A program made the translations under genes and the position numbers. The notes under the pieces were generated by a model. That model did no database searches. It saw only the letters and a program-made list of their open reading frames with translations, and was not told the origin of the DNA. Shown here piece by piece: positions 26,606 to 34,835 of a DNA stretch of 64,000 nt. Numbering within the stretch: position 1 is the first letter of the stretch; each line of letters starts with the position of its first letter. Location: NCBI GenBank assembly GCA_910574195.1, contig CAJTBF010000003.1:124001-188000 (forward strand). Reading direction: 5' to 3'. The stretch is from Lachnospiraceae bacterium. GTDB taxonomy: Bacteria > Bacillota > Clostridia > Lachnospirales > Lachnospiraceae.

Positions 26606-28058
26606 CTAATATCTGAAATATATAAACGGCTGGTAATTAGAATTCACCATAAATAGAACGGATACAACAAACAGGCTGAGCAGCACCACTTCCTGTACCA
26701 GATAAAAACCGGCTCTTTCCTTTTGGGAGTCATACCATTCTCTGATCCGCGCCGTTCCCGGAAGAATCGAACCAAGCGCTGCCACGATAAGAAAACAAAC
26801 CAAACGTTTATCCAGAAAATAATTCCAATGGAAATATGTGTCTGTATAGCGAATCTTTCCAAATAATTCTTTGAAAAAAGAAAAAATAGCACCAAATTCC
26901 ATTTCGTCAGACAGCCGGAAAATCTGCCATGAAAAGAAAATAATAAGCAGAGTAAAAATCCATTTATATACTCTGGGAATTCGTTTATACCATTCCCATT
27001 CACGAACAATCCGTTCCAAAACCACAAAAAAGCCATTCACTGCTCCCCATAGGATATACCCCCAGGTCGCCCCATGCCAGACTCCTGTCAGCAAAAAAAC
27101 AATACTCAGGTTCACACAGGTCCGCACAATCCCCTTTCGATTCCCTCCCAAAGGAATATAAACATATTCCCGAAACCATCTGCCCAGGGAAATATGCCAT
27201 CTCTGCCAGAATTCAGATACAGAGGCGGACAGATAGGGAAAACGAAAGTTGTCCGGTATCCGGTACCCAAATAGTCCGGCCGTGCCAATGGCAATATCCG
27301 AATATCCGCTGAAATCATAATAAATCTGAAACATGTATAAAAGTGCAATCAGCCATGCCGTCCCCATATCATAATGCGGCTCCTGCTCCAGGATGTGACT
27401 GATCGTACTTCCAAATGTATCCGCCAGAATTATTTTTTTCGCGAATCCCACCATAATCCGGTTTAAATCACATACCGCCCCCCCCTACGGAACATGTAAA
27501 ACATGTTTCTTTCTTCTCTGTTCTCTGTTCCTGAAATTCTTTCCAGAGAACCAGGGGACCCGAAATAATCTTTGGAAAAAAACTCATATAAAGCATGACG
27601 TCCATAAGACTGCCTGCCTTTGTTCCGCGGTATACATCAACAATATAAGAGATGGCCGAGAAAACAAGGAAAGAAATTCCGAGAGGTTCCAGAATCGTTT
27701 TATCCGTAAAAGAGATGGGAAGTACCCTGCTGATATTCGATAATGTAAAGTGATAATAACGGAAATACCATAATACAAAAACAGCCGCCATAAGGAGGAT
27801 CACTAAAAATTTCTTTTTATGCTTATGCAGATCCTCCAAAAAAATACCACACAGCCAAAGCAGAAAAATGCAGCAGGGCAGACGGTATAGATTATCAAAA
27901 CATGCCCATCCATAGAACCCCAGACTGAATCCGACAAGAATCCAGTCCAGAAGAATTCTTCGTATCTGACGCTTGCCCGCTAAGAAAGCAGCGCCGTAGT
28001 ACATCCCGACAACTGCCGGAAAAAAGAAAAACAGATAAAGTATACCCGTAAAGACCAT
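26606..28058 (-). pseudogene. MBOAT-family O-acyltransferase, out of frame at a G8 tract (probably phase-off)
   Basis: Two abutting frames make one MBOAT protein. The upstream frame (28058-27468) carries the N-terminal half up to SFFPKIISGPLVLWKEF and ends at TGA just after a run of eight G. The downstream frame (open through 27454-26606) carries IMVGFAKKIILADTF, YYDFSGYSDIAIG, EFWQRWHISLGRWF, YIPLGGNRKG, and GVWHGATWGYILWG with the catalytic His, ending FIYFRY. With seven G the reading runs V-G-G-A-V-C-D-L-N-R-I-M and gives one 483-residue protein, the normal length. GGAGG precedes the ATG at 28058. Either a true contingency switch in the off state or an assembly error in the homopolymer; the G9 in the neighbouring paralogue favours the former. 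Confidence 0.88.
27478..27485 (-). repeat. G8 homopolymer causing the MBOAT frameshift
   Basis: Eight G on the coding strand, about codon 192 of the MBOAT gene at 26606-28058. Loss of one G restores the frame. Confidence 0.95.
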
Positions 28059-28121
28059 AACACCTTCCTCCTTTTTATAGCTCTCATACTTTGGTAGAAT
28101 GAATCATTACTATTCATCATA

Positions 28122-29438
28122 CTAATTTTCCATCCGAAATTTCTTTTTATCATGGACACTGATCTCTTTTCCAAGCTGCACTTCTATCAGTTTTAATTCC
28201 GTATCCGCTATCACGGTATGCCGGCAGCCCGCCTGCATGGCAATCACATCCCCTGCTTTCACCTGTTGTTCCATGCCGTCCACAATGGTCCTTCCTTTTC
28301 CGGAAATCACATTCCATACTTCATCCCGTCTTTCATGACTATGATAATTCATACGTTGTCCCGGATTTAAGGTCACTTTAATCGTCATACTTTCTCTTTC
28401 AATATCAAGCACCCGAAAACTCCCCCATGATTTTTCTGCAAACATAATCTGTTTATGAAATTTTTCTACATAGGGTTTGATATAACTTGACTGTTTTTTA
28501 TCAGATACGAGAATGCCCTCCGGACTTGCAGAAATAACGGTGTCTTTCATTCCCATACAGAGCACAGGTACATCCAGTTCATTGATCACATGAGTATTCT
28601 CACATTCTGTGTCCAGAACGGCTTCCCCGATGGAGGCATGCTCCATGACCTCTGTCAATGTGTTCCATGTTCCCATATCCTTCCATTCACCCTGAAAACG
28701 CACCACCTGAATCTTTGCTTCCTTTTCCACCACCGCATAGTCAAAACTGATTCCGGACAGTGTTTCATATCTAGAAAACAGGTCATCGTAATCTGTATAA
28801 CCAATTAGCTCCTTCGCTTTTTCCAGTATGTAGTTCAGACGAAATGCAAAGATCCCGCTATTCCACAGCGCACCGGATTTTATATATTTTTCTGCCGTTA
28901 CCGCATCCGGCTTCTCCCGAAAAGTATCCACCTGGCTAACCGGCTTTTTATCCGCCGGGATAATGTACCCATACTTTTCACTTGGATAGGTCGGTTCAAC
29001 CCCCATTAACACCAGATTGGTTTTCTCCTCCTTCACAAGTTCCCCTACATGGTTTAACATTTGGAAGTATTCTTCATCCACATAAGGATCTACCGGACAC
29101 ACCACCACCGGTTCCTCTTTTGCAATTCCCTTTACATCATGCAGATAAGCCGCCGCCAGCACAATCGCCGGAAATGTATCTCTCCGGCACGGTTCTACAC
29201 AGACATTTACATCCGTTCCCAATTGATTATAAATCATAGATGTCTGTGTTTTTGACGTGGTAATCGTAATCATTGTATCCTGATCTACACTTCTGATCTG
29301 CCGGTAGATACGTTGAATCATCGATTCATACTCCCCGTCCTCTGTCCGGAATATTTTGATAAACTGTTTTGACCGGATATCATTGGAAAGAGGCCATAAT
29401 CTCTTCCCTGAACCACCGGATAGCAATATAAGATTCAT
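28122..29438 (-). CDS. manC: Mannose-1-phosphate guanylyltransferase with cupin domain
   Basis: Makes GDP-mannose from mannose-1-phosphate and GTP. The nucleotidyltransferase signature is at the very N-terminus (LILLSGGSGKRLWPLSN), followed by SKQF and the FREKPD block with its metal/sugar-binding Glu and Lys. The C-terminal 110 residues form a cupin (MNYHSHERRDEVWNVISGKG) as in the type II phosphomannose isomerase/GMP fusion proteins, although the full class I isomerase is encoded separately by manA in this operon. 438 residues, GGGGAGG before the ATG. It supplies GDP-mannose to Gmd and Fcl upstream in the operon. No phosphomannomutase gene is in the window. Confidence 0.93.
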   Translation of the reverse strand: MNLILLSGGSGKRLWPLSNDIRSKQFIKIFRTEDGEYESMIQRIYRQIRSVDQDTMITITTSKTQTSMIYNQLGTDVNVCVEPCRRDTFPAIVLAAAYLHDVKGIAKEEPVVVCPVDPYVDEEYFQMLNHVGELVKEEKTNLVLMGVEPTYPSEKYGYIIPADKKPVSQVDTFREKPDAVTAEKYIKSGALWNSGIFAFRLNYILEKAKELIGYTDYDDLFSRYETLSGISFDYAVVEKEAKIQVVRFQGEWKDMGTWNTLTEVMEHASIGEAVLDTECENTHVINELDVPVLCMGMKDTVISASPEGILVSDKKQSSYIKPYVEKFHKQIMFAEKSWGSFRVLDIERESMTIKVTLNPGQRMNYHSHERRDEVWNVISGKGRTIVDGMEQQVKAGDVIAMQAGCRHTVIADTELKLIEVQLGKEISVHDKKKFRMEN

Positions 29439-29469
29439 CGTTCCTCCCCGCTTCCCTAACTCTTCCCTA

Positions 29470-30663
29470 TCAGACTTCCTGCAAAAATGCCCGGATACTT
29501 TCTATGATATAATCAAGCTGCTCTCTTCCCATTCCGTGATGACAGCCTATATAAAATCCATGATGATTCATATACCGCGCCACAGGATACTGTTCCTCGA
29601 TATTCCCGAATATCTTTTTATAAACAGGCTGATTTAAAAGCGGAAGCATCGGTCTTGTCTCGATATTTTTTTGCTCCAGGTATCTTACAAAGCGTTCTTT
29701 CTCTATTCCGCTTCCCTTCTTAATCAAAATCGGAAACATCATATACGTATGTTCCACATTCTCCGGATGATGGGGAAGCTGTATCTGATCCTCCATGGAT
29801 TCTAGACCTTTTAGCAGATATTCCGCATTCTCCCGCCTTTTTTTCATAATACTTTCCGAGCGTTCCAATTGTGCCAGGCCCAGCGCGCCCTCTATCTCGC
29901 CAACCCGGTAACTGTACCCCAGACGCACAAACATAAATCTCCGATCCAGCTCCGTTTCCATTCTTTTCGGGCAGACCTGATCCGAATCCGACGCCAGACA
30001 TCTCTCGCACGTACAGGCTCTTCCATGCGCAACCAAAGAGCGCAGTATTTCCATCTTATTCTGATCTTTCACACATACAATTCCTCCCGTTCCGGTCGTA
30101 ATCGTATGTGCCACATAAGTGCTGAATGCCGCGATATCTCCAAAGCTTCCCACCGGTTTTCCGCCGATTGCTGCGAAATGCGCCTCCGCACAGTCTTCAA
30201 TCACCCGCAAATGGTACGTTTGCGCAAGTTCCATAATTTTTTCCATATCACAGGGCATACCAAAAGCATGCACGGGTATGATACACTTTGTATTCTTTGT
30301 AATGTGTTTTTCTATTTCCTCTGGATTCATGTTATACGTACTCGGATCCACATCTACAAACTTCACTTTCAGTCCTGCATGCAGGCAGGCGTTCGATGTG
30401 GCGATAAACGTAATCGCCGGGCACAGAACCTCGGTTTCCTCATTCCAGGAATCCAGTTCCTTTAACGTCTCCAATGCAAGGTGTAATGCGCTCGTACCGC
30501 TGTTACACATCACCCCATATCTGCATCCATGCAGGCGCGCAAATTCTTTTTCAAACCGTGCCACATACTTTCCCTGTGATAACCGTTCGTTCTCCAGCGC
30601 ATCCATCACATATCTCTTTTCCGTTTCTGTAACGGATGCATAGCCTACCCCGATCTTCTCCAT
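29470..30663 (-). CDS. DegT-fold sugar 3-dehydratase (His instead of Lys, Cys cluster)
   Basis: Fold-type I PLP/PMP enzyme of the DegT/DnrJ/EryC1 family, 397 residues from ATG 30663 (AGGAG lies 7 bases upstream inside the longer open frame). The position that is Lys in aminotransferases is His here: H186 in VAHTITTGTGG. That change marks the 3-dehydratases ColD and E1 (RfbH/AscC), which remove the C3 hydroxyl rather than transaminate. A cysteine cluster follows (C217, C219, C222, C231; motif ACTCERC...VC), reminiscent of the [2Fe-2S] site of E1, though the spacing differs. It lies between fcl and manC, so a GDP-4-keto-6-deoxymannose substrate (colitose route) is possible; but rfbF, rfbG and the YerE-like gene in the same operon suggest CDP-4-keto-6-deoxyglucose. 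Substrate is unresolved. Confidence 0.75.
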   Translation of the reverse strand: MEKIGVGYASVTETEKRYVMDALENERLSQGKYVARFEKEFARLHGCRYGVMCNSGTSALHLALETLKELDSWNEETEVLCPAITFIATSNACLHAGLKVKFVDVDPSTYNMNPEEIEKHITKNTKCIIPVHAFGMPCDMEKIMELAQTYHLRVIEDCAEAHFAAIGGKPVGSFGDIAAFSTYVAHTITTGTGGIVCVKDQNKMEILRSLVAHGRACTCERCLASDSDQVCPKRMETELDRRFMFVRLGYSYRVGEIEGALGLAQLERSESIMKKRRENAEYLLKGLESMEDQIQLPHHPENVEHTYMMFPILIKKGSGIEKERFVRYLEQKNIETRPMLPLLNQPVYKKIFGNIEEQYPVARYMNHHGFYIGCHHGMGREQLDYIIESIRAFLQEV

Positions 30664-30680
30664 ATTCTTACTCCTCATCA

Positions 30681-31619
30681 TTATTCAAATTTTTCCTGGT
30701 TTTTCAGATACCACTCGTAAGTCTTTGCCAGCCCTTCCGTAATATGGATCCGGTGCTTCCATCCATATGCATGGATTCGGGTAACGTCCAGCAGCTTCTG
30801 CGGCATTCCGTCCGGTTTCGACGTATCAAAGACAAGTGTTCCCTCAAAACCAACTACCTTTTTTATCTCTTCTGCCAGTTCTCTGATTGTGAGATCCACT
30901 CCGCTTCCCACATTCACAAACTCTTTTCCGGAATACGTTTCCATCAGGTATACGCATGCCTCTGCCAGATCGTCCACATATAAAAGTTCTCTCCTGGCAT
31001 TTCCGGTTCCCCAGATCTCCACCGTGGGACTGCCTTCCCTTTTCGCTTCATGAAACTTGCGAATCAGCCCTGCTACTACGTGGGATTTTCTTTTGTCAAA
31101 ATTATCTCCTTCCCCGTAAATATTACAGGGCATCACACTGATATAGTTTGTGTTATATTGCATATTGTACATTTGACACATTTTCAGTCCTGCAATTTTG
31201 GCAATCGCATATCCTTCGTTCGTCGGTTCCACTTTTCCATCCATCAGATATTCTTCTTTCATCGGCTGGGGACAAAGTCTCGGATAAATACAGGAACTGC
31301 CCAAAAATAATAATTGTTTCACATTTGTCAGATACGCCGAATGAATCACCTGTATTTCCATTGCAAGATTCTCATATAAAAATTCCGCGGGGGCATTCAT
31401 ATTGGCCATAATTCCACCCACTTTGGCCGCCGCCAAAACAACACAGTCAAATCTTTCTTTTTCAAAAAACTGTAAAACTGCCGTCTGATTGGTCAGGTCC
31501 AGCTCTTTATGAGTGGTTGTAACGATATTGGAATATCCCCGCCGCCTCAATGCACGTACAATCGAAGAACCTACCATCCCCCGATGTCCTGCCACATAAA
31601 TTTTCGCGTCCCTCTCCAT
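30681..31619 (-). CDS. fcl: GDP-L-fucose synthase
   Basis: Epimerase-reductase converting GDP-4-keto-6-deoxy-mannose to GDP-L-fucose with NADPH. 312 residues from ATG 31619 (GGAGGAGG 10 bases upstream; the longer open frame has no site). The Rossmann GxxGxxG is GHRGMVG, the catalytic region has LFLGSSCIYPRLC and GYAIAKIAGLKMC (Tyr/Lys pair), then YISVMPCNIYGEGDNFD and KPDGMPQKLLD, all characteristic of Fcl. It follows gmd with a 7-base gap. A GT11 fucosyltransferase in the same operon is a fitting consumer. ColC (GDP-colitose synthase) is a close homologue, so if the neighbouring dehydratase acts on GDP-sugars this enzyme could make GDP-colitose. Confidence 0.92.
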   Translation of the reverse strand: MERDAKIYVAGHRGMVGSSIVRALRRRGYSNIVTTTHKELDLTNQTAVLQFFEKERFDCVVLAAAKVGGIMANMNAPAEFLYENLAMEIQVIHSAYLTNVKQLLFLGSSCIYPRLCPQPMKEEYLMDGKVEPTNEGYAIAKIAGLKMCQMYNMQYNTNYISVMPCNIYGEGDNFDKRKSHVVAGLIRKFHEAKREGSPTVEIWGTGNARRELLYVDDLAEACVYLMETYSGKEFVNVGSGVDLTIRELAEEIKKVVGFEGTLVFDTSKPDGMPQKLLDVTRIHAYGWKHRIHITEGLAKTYEWYLKNQEKFE

Positions 31620-31626
31620 AAAAATG

Positions 31627-32700
31627 CTACCTCCTCCGGCCGGTTTCTTCTTCCCTTTTTTGTAGGTCGGCTTCCCGCTTTGCAGATTGCCGGTCATGCT
31701 CTGCCATAATGCGCACCAGATTTTCATAGCTGGTTTTCTGGGGATTCCACCCCAGAATATCCTTTGCCCTGGACGGATCTCCCAGCAGGTTGTCCACGTC
31801 CGTGGGGCGATACCACGCCGGATTTACACAAACCAGCATTTTCCCGGTCGATTTATCATACCCTTTCTCTTCCATGCCTTCTCCTGTCCACACGACCTCG
31901 ATTCCGTTATATAAAAATGCCTTCTCCGTAAAATCCCGAACCGTATGTTGTTCCCCTGTGGCAATGACAAAATCCTCCGGTTCTTTATGCTGCAGCATCA
32001 TCCACATACATTCTACATAATCTTTCGCATACCCCCAGTCCCGCAGAGAACTTAAATTTCCCAGTTCCAGATGATCCTGTATCCCCTCTGCAATCCTTCC
32101 TGCAGCCAGAGTAATCTTTCTCGTCACAAAATTTTCCCCTCTTCTTTCCGACTCATGATTAAACAGAATCCCATTTACGGCAAACATTCCATATGCCTCT
32201 CTGTACTCTTTTACAATCCAGAAACCATACTGTTTTGCCACGGCATACGGACTGTATGGATGAAACGGTGTTGTCTCTTTTTGCGGAATCTCTTCCACTT
32301 TTCCATAAAGTTCGGACGTAGAGGCTTGATAAATACGTGTTTTTTTCACAAGCCCCAGAATACGGACTGCCTCCAGAATACGCAGAACCCCCAACGCATC
32401 CACGTCTCCGGAGTATTCCGGCACATCAAAAGAAACCTGCACATGGGACTGCGCCGCCAGGTTATAGATTTCATCCGGTCTGACAAGTCCGATAATCCGA
32501 ATTAACGAAGACGAATCAGACAGATCCCCTTCATGAAGCGTCAGACAATTCTCTGCAAGTAAATGCGCAATCCTCTCTGTATTTGAAACGGAAGCCCTCC
32601 GTACAATTCCATGCACTTCATAGCCCTTCTCCAGCAAAAATTCCGCCAGATAGGATCCATCCTGACCGGTAACCCCTGTTATCAATGCTTTTTTACTCAT
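31627..32700 (-). CDS. gmd: GDP-mannose 4,6-dehydratase
   Basis: NADP-dependent dehydratase forming GDP-4-keto-6-deoxy-D-mannose. 357 residues from the ATG at 32700; the protein begins with the nucleotide-binding motif ([19 protein letters not shown]), as Gmd proteins do, so the 31 codons upstream are not used. Other signatures are [16 protein letters not shown], the Thr-Glu-Tyr catalytic set in STSELYG and PYAVAKQYG, and the [12 protein letters not shown] loop. The C-terminus is lysine/arginine-rich. It stands between manA and fcl and feeds fcl. Confidence 0.95.
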   Translation of the reverse strand: MSKKALITGVTGQDGSYLAEFLLEKGYEVHGIVRRASVSNTERIAHLLAENCLTLHEGDLSDSSSLIRIIGLVRPDEIYNLAAQSHVQVSFDVPEYSGDVDALGVLRILEAVRILGLVKKTRIYQASTSELYGKVEEIPQKETTPFHPYSPYAVAKQYGFWIVKEYREAYGMFAVNGILFNHESERRGENFVTRKITLAAGRIAEGIQDHLELGNLSSLRDWGYAKDYVECMWMMLQHKEPEDFVIATGEQHTVRDFTEKAFLYNGIEVVWTGEGMEEKGYDKSTGKMLVCVNPAWYRPTDVDNLLGDPSRAKDILGWNPQKTSYENLVRIMAEHDRQSAKREADLQKREEETGRRR

Positions 32701-32823
32701 AATTCCTGGTCTCTCCTTCTCATATTTACATACTCTCTGTCTCTCACAAATCGTATTAAAATAACGCTTACATACTACTGCGCCTTCCGGCATACATTAG
32801 AAGATGTTGATTGGAAAATTTCC

Positions 32824-33843
32824 TTAACCCCTTACCTCAAGAAACTGTGCTTTTCCATGTATTTTCATGGGAACAGAATTCGCCGGAACAAAAATACAAT
32901 CTCCTTTGAAATAATTACACGCTTCCTCTTCTCCGAAAAAAATACAACCGCACCCCGCCACACAGAGCAACACCCGAAAGGAAATCCCGTCTGTCTGATA
33001 GTTTGCCATCTGACGGTATCTCTCTGTATTAATCAACATACGATGTATTTCAAAATATTTACAACGGCAGAGAATTTCCGAAGCACACCCTTTCCGATAC
33101 CGAAGAACCCGAAGCGGCTGAACCGGCTCCCCACTGGCTTTCAGATTTGCTACGTCCAGTGCCTTCTCCAGATGAATCTCCCGTTTTTTTCCATTCCGGT
33201 CCACACGGTCATAATCATACAGACGATAGGTCAGATTTGAATTTTCCTGAATTTCTGCAATCAGCGCCCCCGCGCCGATCGCATGAACCGTCCCTGCCTG
33301 AATATAGAACAAATCGTCTCTGTGAATGGGAATTCTCTGCAGATATTTTTCAATGGTCCCCTCCCGGATACTTTTTTTTAACGTTTCCTGACTGATCTCC
33401 GTTCGGAAGCCATATATCAACTCTGCATTTTCATCTGCATCAAGCACATACCAAAATTCCGTTTTACCTGGCTGTCCATTCTCATTCCTGGCGGCATATT
33501 CATCATCCGGATGTACCTGAACCGACAAATCCTTTTCAGCGTCAATAAATTTAATCAAAAACGGAAGTTCCCCGTTCCCCTCCGCATGTCCCAGATATTC
33601 CGGATGACGTTTCAAAAGTTCCGCCAGGGTTCTTCCCTGATATTTCCCGCTGCCCACCACGCTAAGGCCATCCGGATGTGTGGAACACTCCCAGGTTTCC
33701 GCCAGAGGCGTCATCTCAATTTCTTTTGCAAAATCATCCCGCAGTCTGGTACCGCCCCATAGGTAATCTTTTCCCGCAGGTTTCAGCAAAAACGGTTTAT
33801 TCCATACCTTACTCTTTTTCTCAAAAGAATTGTTGTTGACCAT
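32824..33843 (-). CDS. manA: Mannose-6-phosphate isomerase, class I
   Basis: Zinc enzyme interconverting fructose-6-phosphate and mannose-6-phosphate, the entry to GDP-mannose. 339 residues, short clostridial type. KPAGKDYLWGG opens the domain; the metal-binding set is in DLSVQVHPDDEYA and ETWECSTHPDG, and the second cupin-like half has IQAGTVHAIGAGALIAEIQ and LTYRLYDYDR. The C-terminal part is a small cupin (FVPANSVPMKIHG). GAGG lies 6 bases before the ATG. It precedes gmd in the operon. No phosphomannomutase is in the window, so that step must be supplied elsewhere. Confidence 0.93.
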   Translation of the reverse strand: MVNNNSFEKKSKVWNKPFLLKPAGKDYLWGGTRLRDDFAKEIEMTPLAETWECSTHPDGLSVVGSGKYQGRTLAELLKRHPEYLGHAEGNGELPFLIKFIDAEKDLSVQVHPDDEYAARNENGQPGKTEFWYVLDADENAELIYGFRTEISQETLKKSIREGTIEKYLQRIPIHRDDLFYIQAGTVHAIGAGALIAEIQENSNLTYRLYDYDRVDRNGKKREIHLEKALDVANLKASGEPVQPLRVLRYRKGCASEILCRCKYFEIHRMLINTERYRQMANYQTDGISFRVLLCVAGCGCIFFGEEEACNYFKGDCIFVPANSVPMKIHGKAQFLEVRG

Positions 33844-33906
33844 GAACTTCCTCGTCTTTCTTTATCGGACATTCGCCTTTTCCACAAGCTGAAAAAGTGA
33901 CGCGGC

Positions 33907-34833
33907 CTACGCCGCTTTTAAATATGACACAATCCTTTTTATCCCCTCTTCAAAAGAAATCTCCGGCTTCCATCCCACAACTGCGGCTAATTTTGTAATA
34001 TCAGGCTGCAACGAAACCATTCCGCTCTCCGGATAAGGAATCTTCCCCCAGTTCAGCTGGCTCTTTGATTTTGTAACTTCCTGCATGATCAGAATATACT
34101 CTCTCAAAGGCTGCGCAATCCCGCTCCCAAAATTATAGACTCCCTCTGCTTCTTCCGTCTCCAGCAATCTTACCAGAGCGGTTACCGCATCCTCAATATG
34201 CAGAAAATCCCACATTTGTCTTCCTTCCGTCAAGTCACAGGGTTCTCCGTTTAACATATTTTTTAAGATGGAAATAATCATTGTTTCCTCTGTATCATCT
34301 TCCCCGTACAGACTGAAAAAGCGAGGTTCAATGATTCTAATCCGACGTGGTTTACAGAACTGCTCTGCCTCTCTGTAAAATTGCAGTTTATATTTTCCAT
34401 ATTCTGTGTTCGGAACACAAACCGTTTCCTCTGAGATAGAAGAATTACAAATTCCATACTCTGCCTGGCTTCCGGCTGTCATAAAGGCTGAACATCCCTG
34501 CTCCGCCATCACGGAAAGCAATTCCATAGAATGCTGATAATTCTTATACTGTCTTTCTGTCTCCTGCCTTTTACTTCCCCGCACGCCGTCCCATGCCAGA
34601 TGTATCACAATATCCACCTGTTTACCAGCCAGTTTTTCTTTCAACCCACCATATTCTTCCATACCGGCTTCCAAAAATGTTCCGTTTTCAAAATTCCCCG
34701 CAAACCTGCAGTTTCCTACGCGGCCTTTTCTGACCACCGCAATCACTTCTCTGCCTTCCCGCAAAAGTCGTTCGCATAAATGCCGACCGATAAAACTATT
34801 GGCGCCGGTTACAAGTATTTTCTGTCTCCCCAT
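33907..34833 (-). CDS. NAD(P)-dependent sugar epimerase/reductase (possible YerF counterpart)
   Basis: Extended short-chain dehydrogenase fold, 308 residues. The Rossmann motif is TGANSFIG, then DIVIHLAWDG, the catalytic set in TAGSQAEYG and YGKYKLQFYREA, the PRFFSLYGEDD block, and WDFLHIEDAV. The gene starts 2 bases after the stop codon of the thiamine-dependent enzyme gene, so they are almost surely coupled. In yersiniose synthesis YerF reduces the acetyl carbonyl added by YerE; position and fold make this a candidate for the same role, but the family is broad and a 4-keto reductase or epimerase for another sugar is equally compatible with sequence. Confidence 0.7.
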   Translation of the reverse strand: MGRQKILVTGANSFIGRHLCERLLREGREVIAVVRKGRVGNCRFAGNFENGTFLEAGMEEYGGLKEKLAGKQVDIVIHLAWDGVRGSKRQETERQYKNYQHSMELLSVMAEQGCSAFMTAGSQAEYGICNSSISEETVCVPNTEYGKYKLQFYREAEQFCKPRRIRIIEPRFFSLYGEDDTEETMIISILKNMLNGEPCDLTEGRQMWDFLHIEDAVTALVRLLETEEAEGVYNFGSGIAQPLREYILIMQEVTKSKSQLNWGKIPYPESGMVSLQPDITKLAAVVGWKPEISFEEGIKRIVSYLKAA

Positions 34834-34835
34834 TC

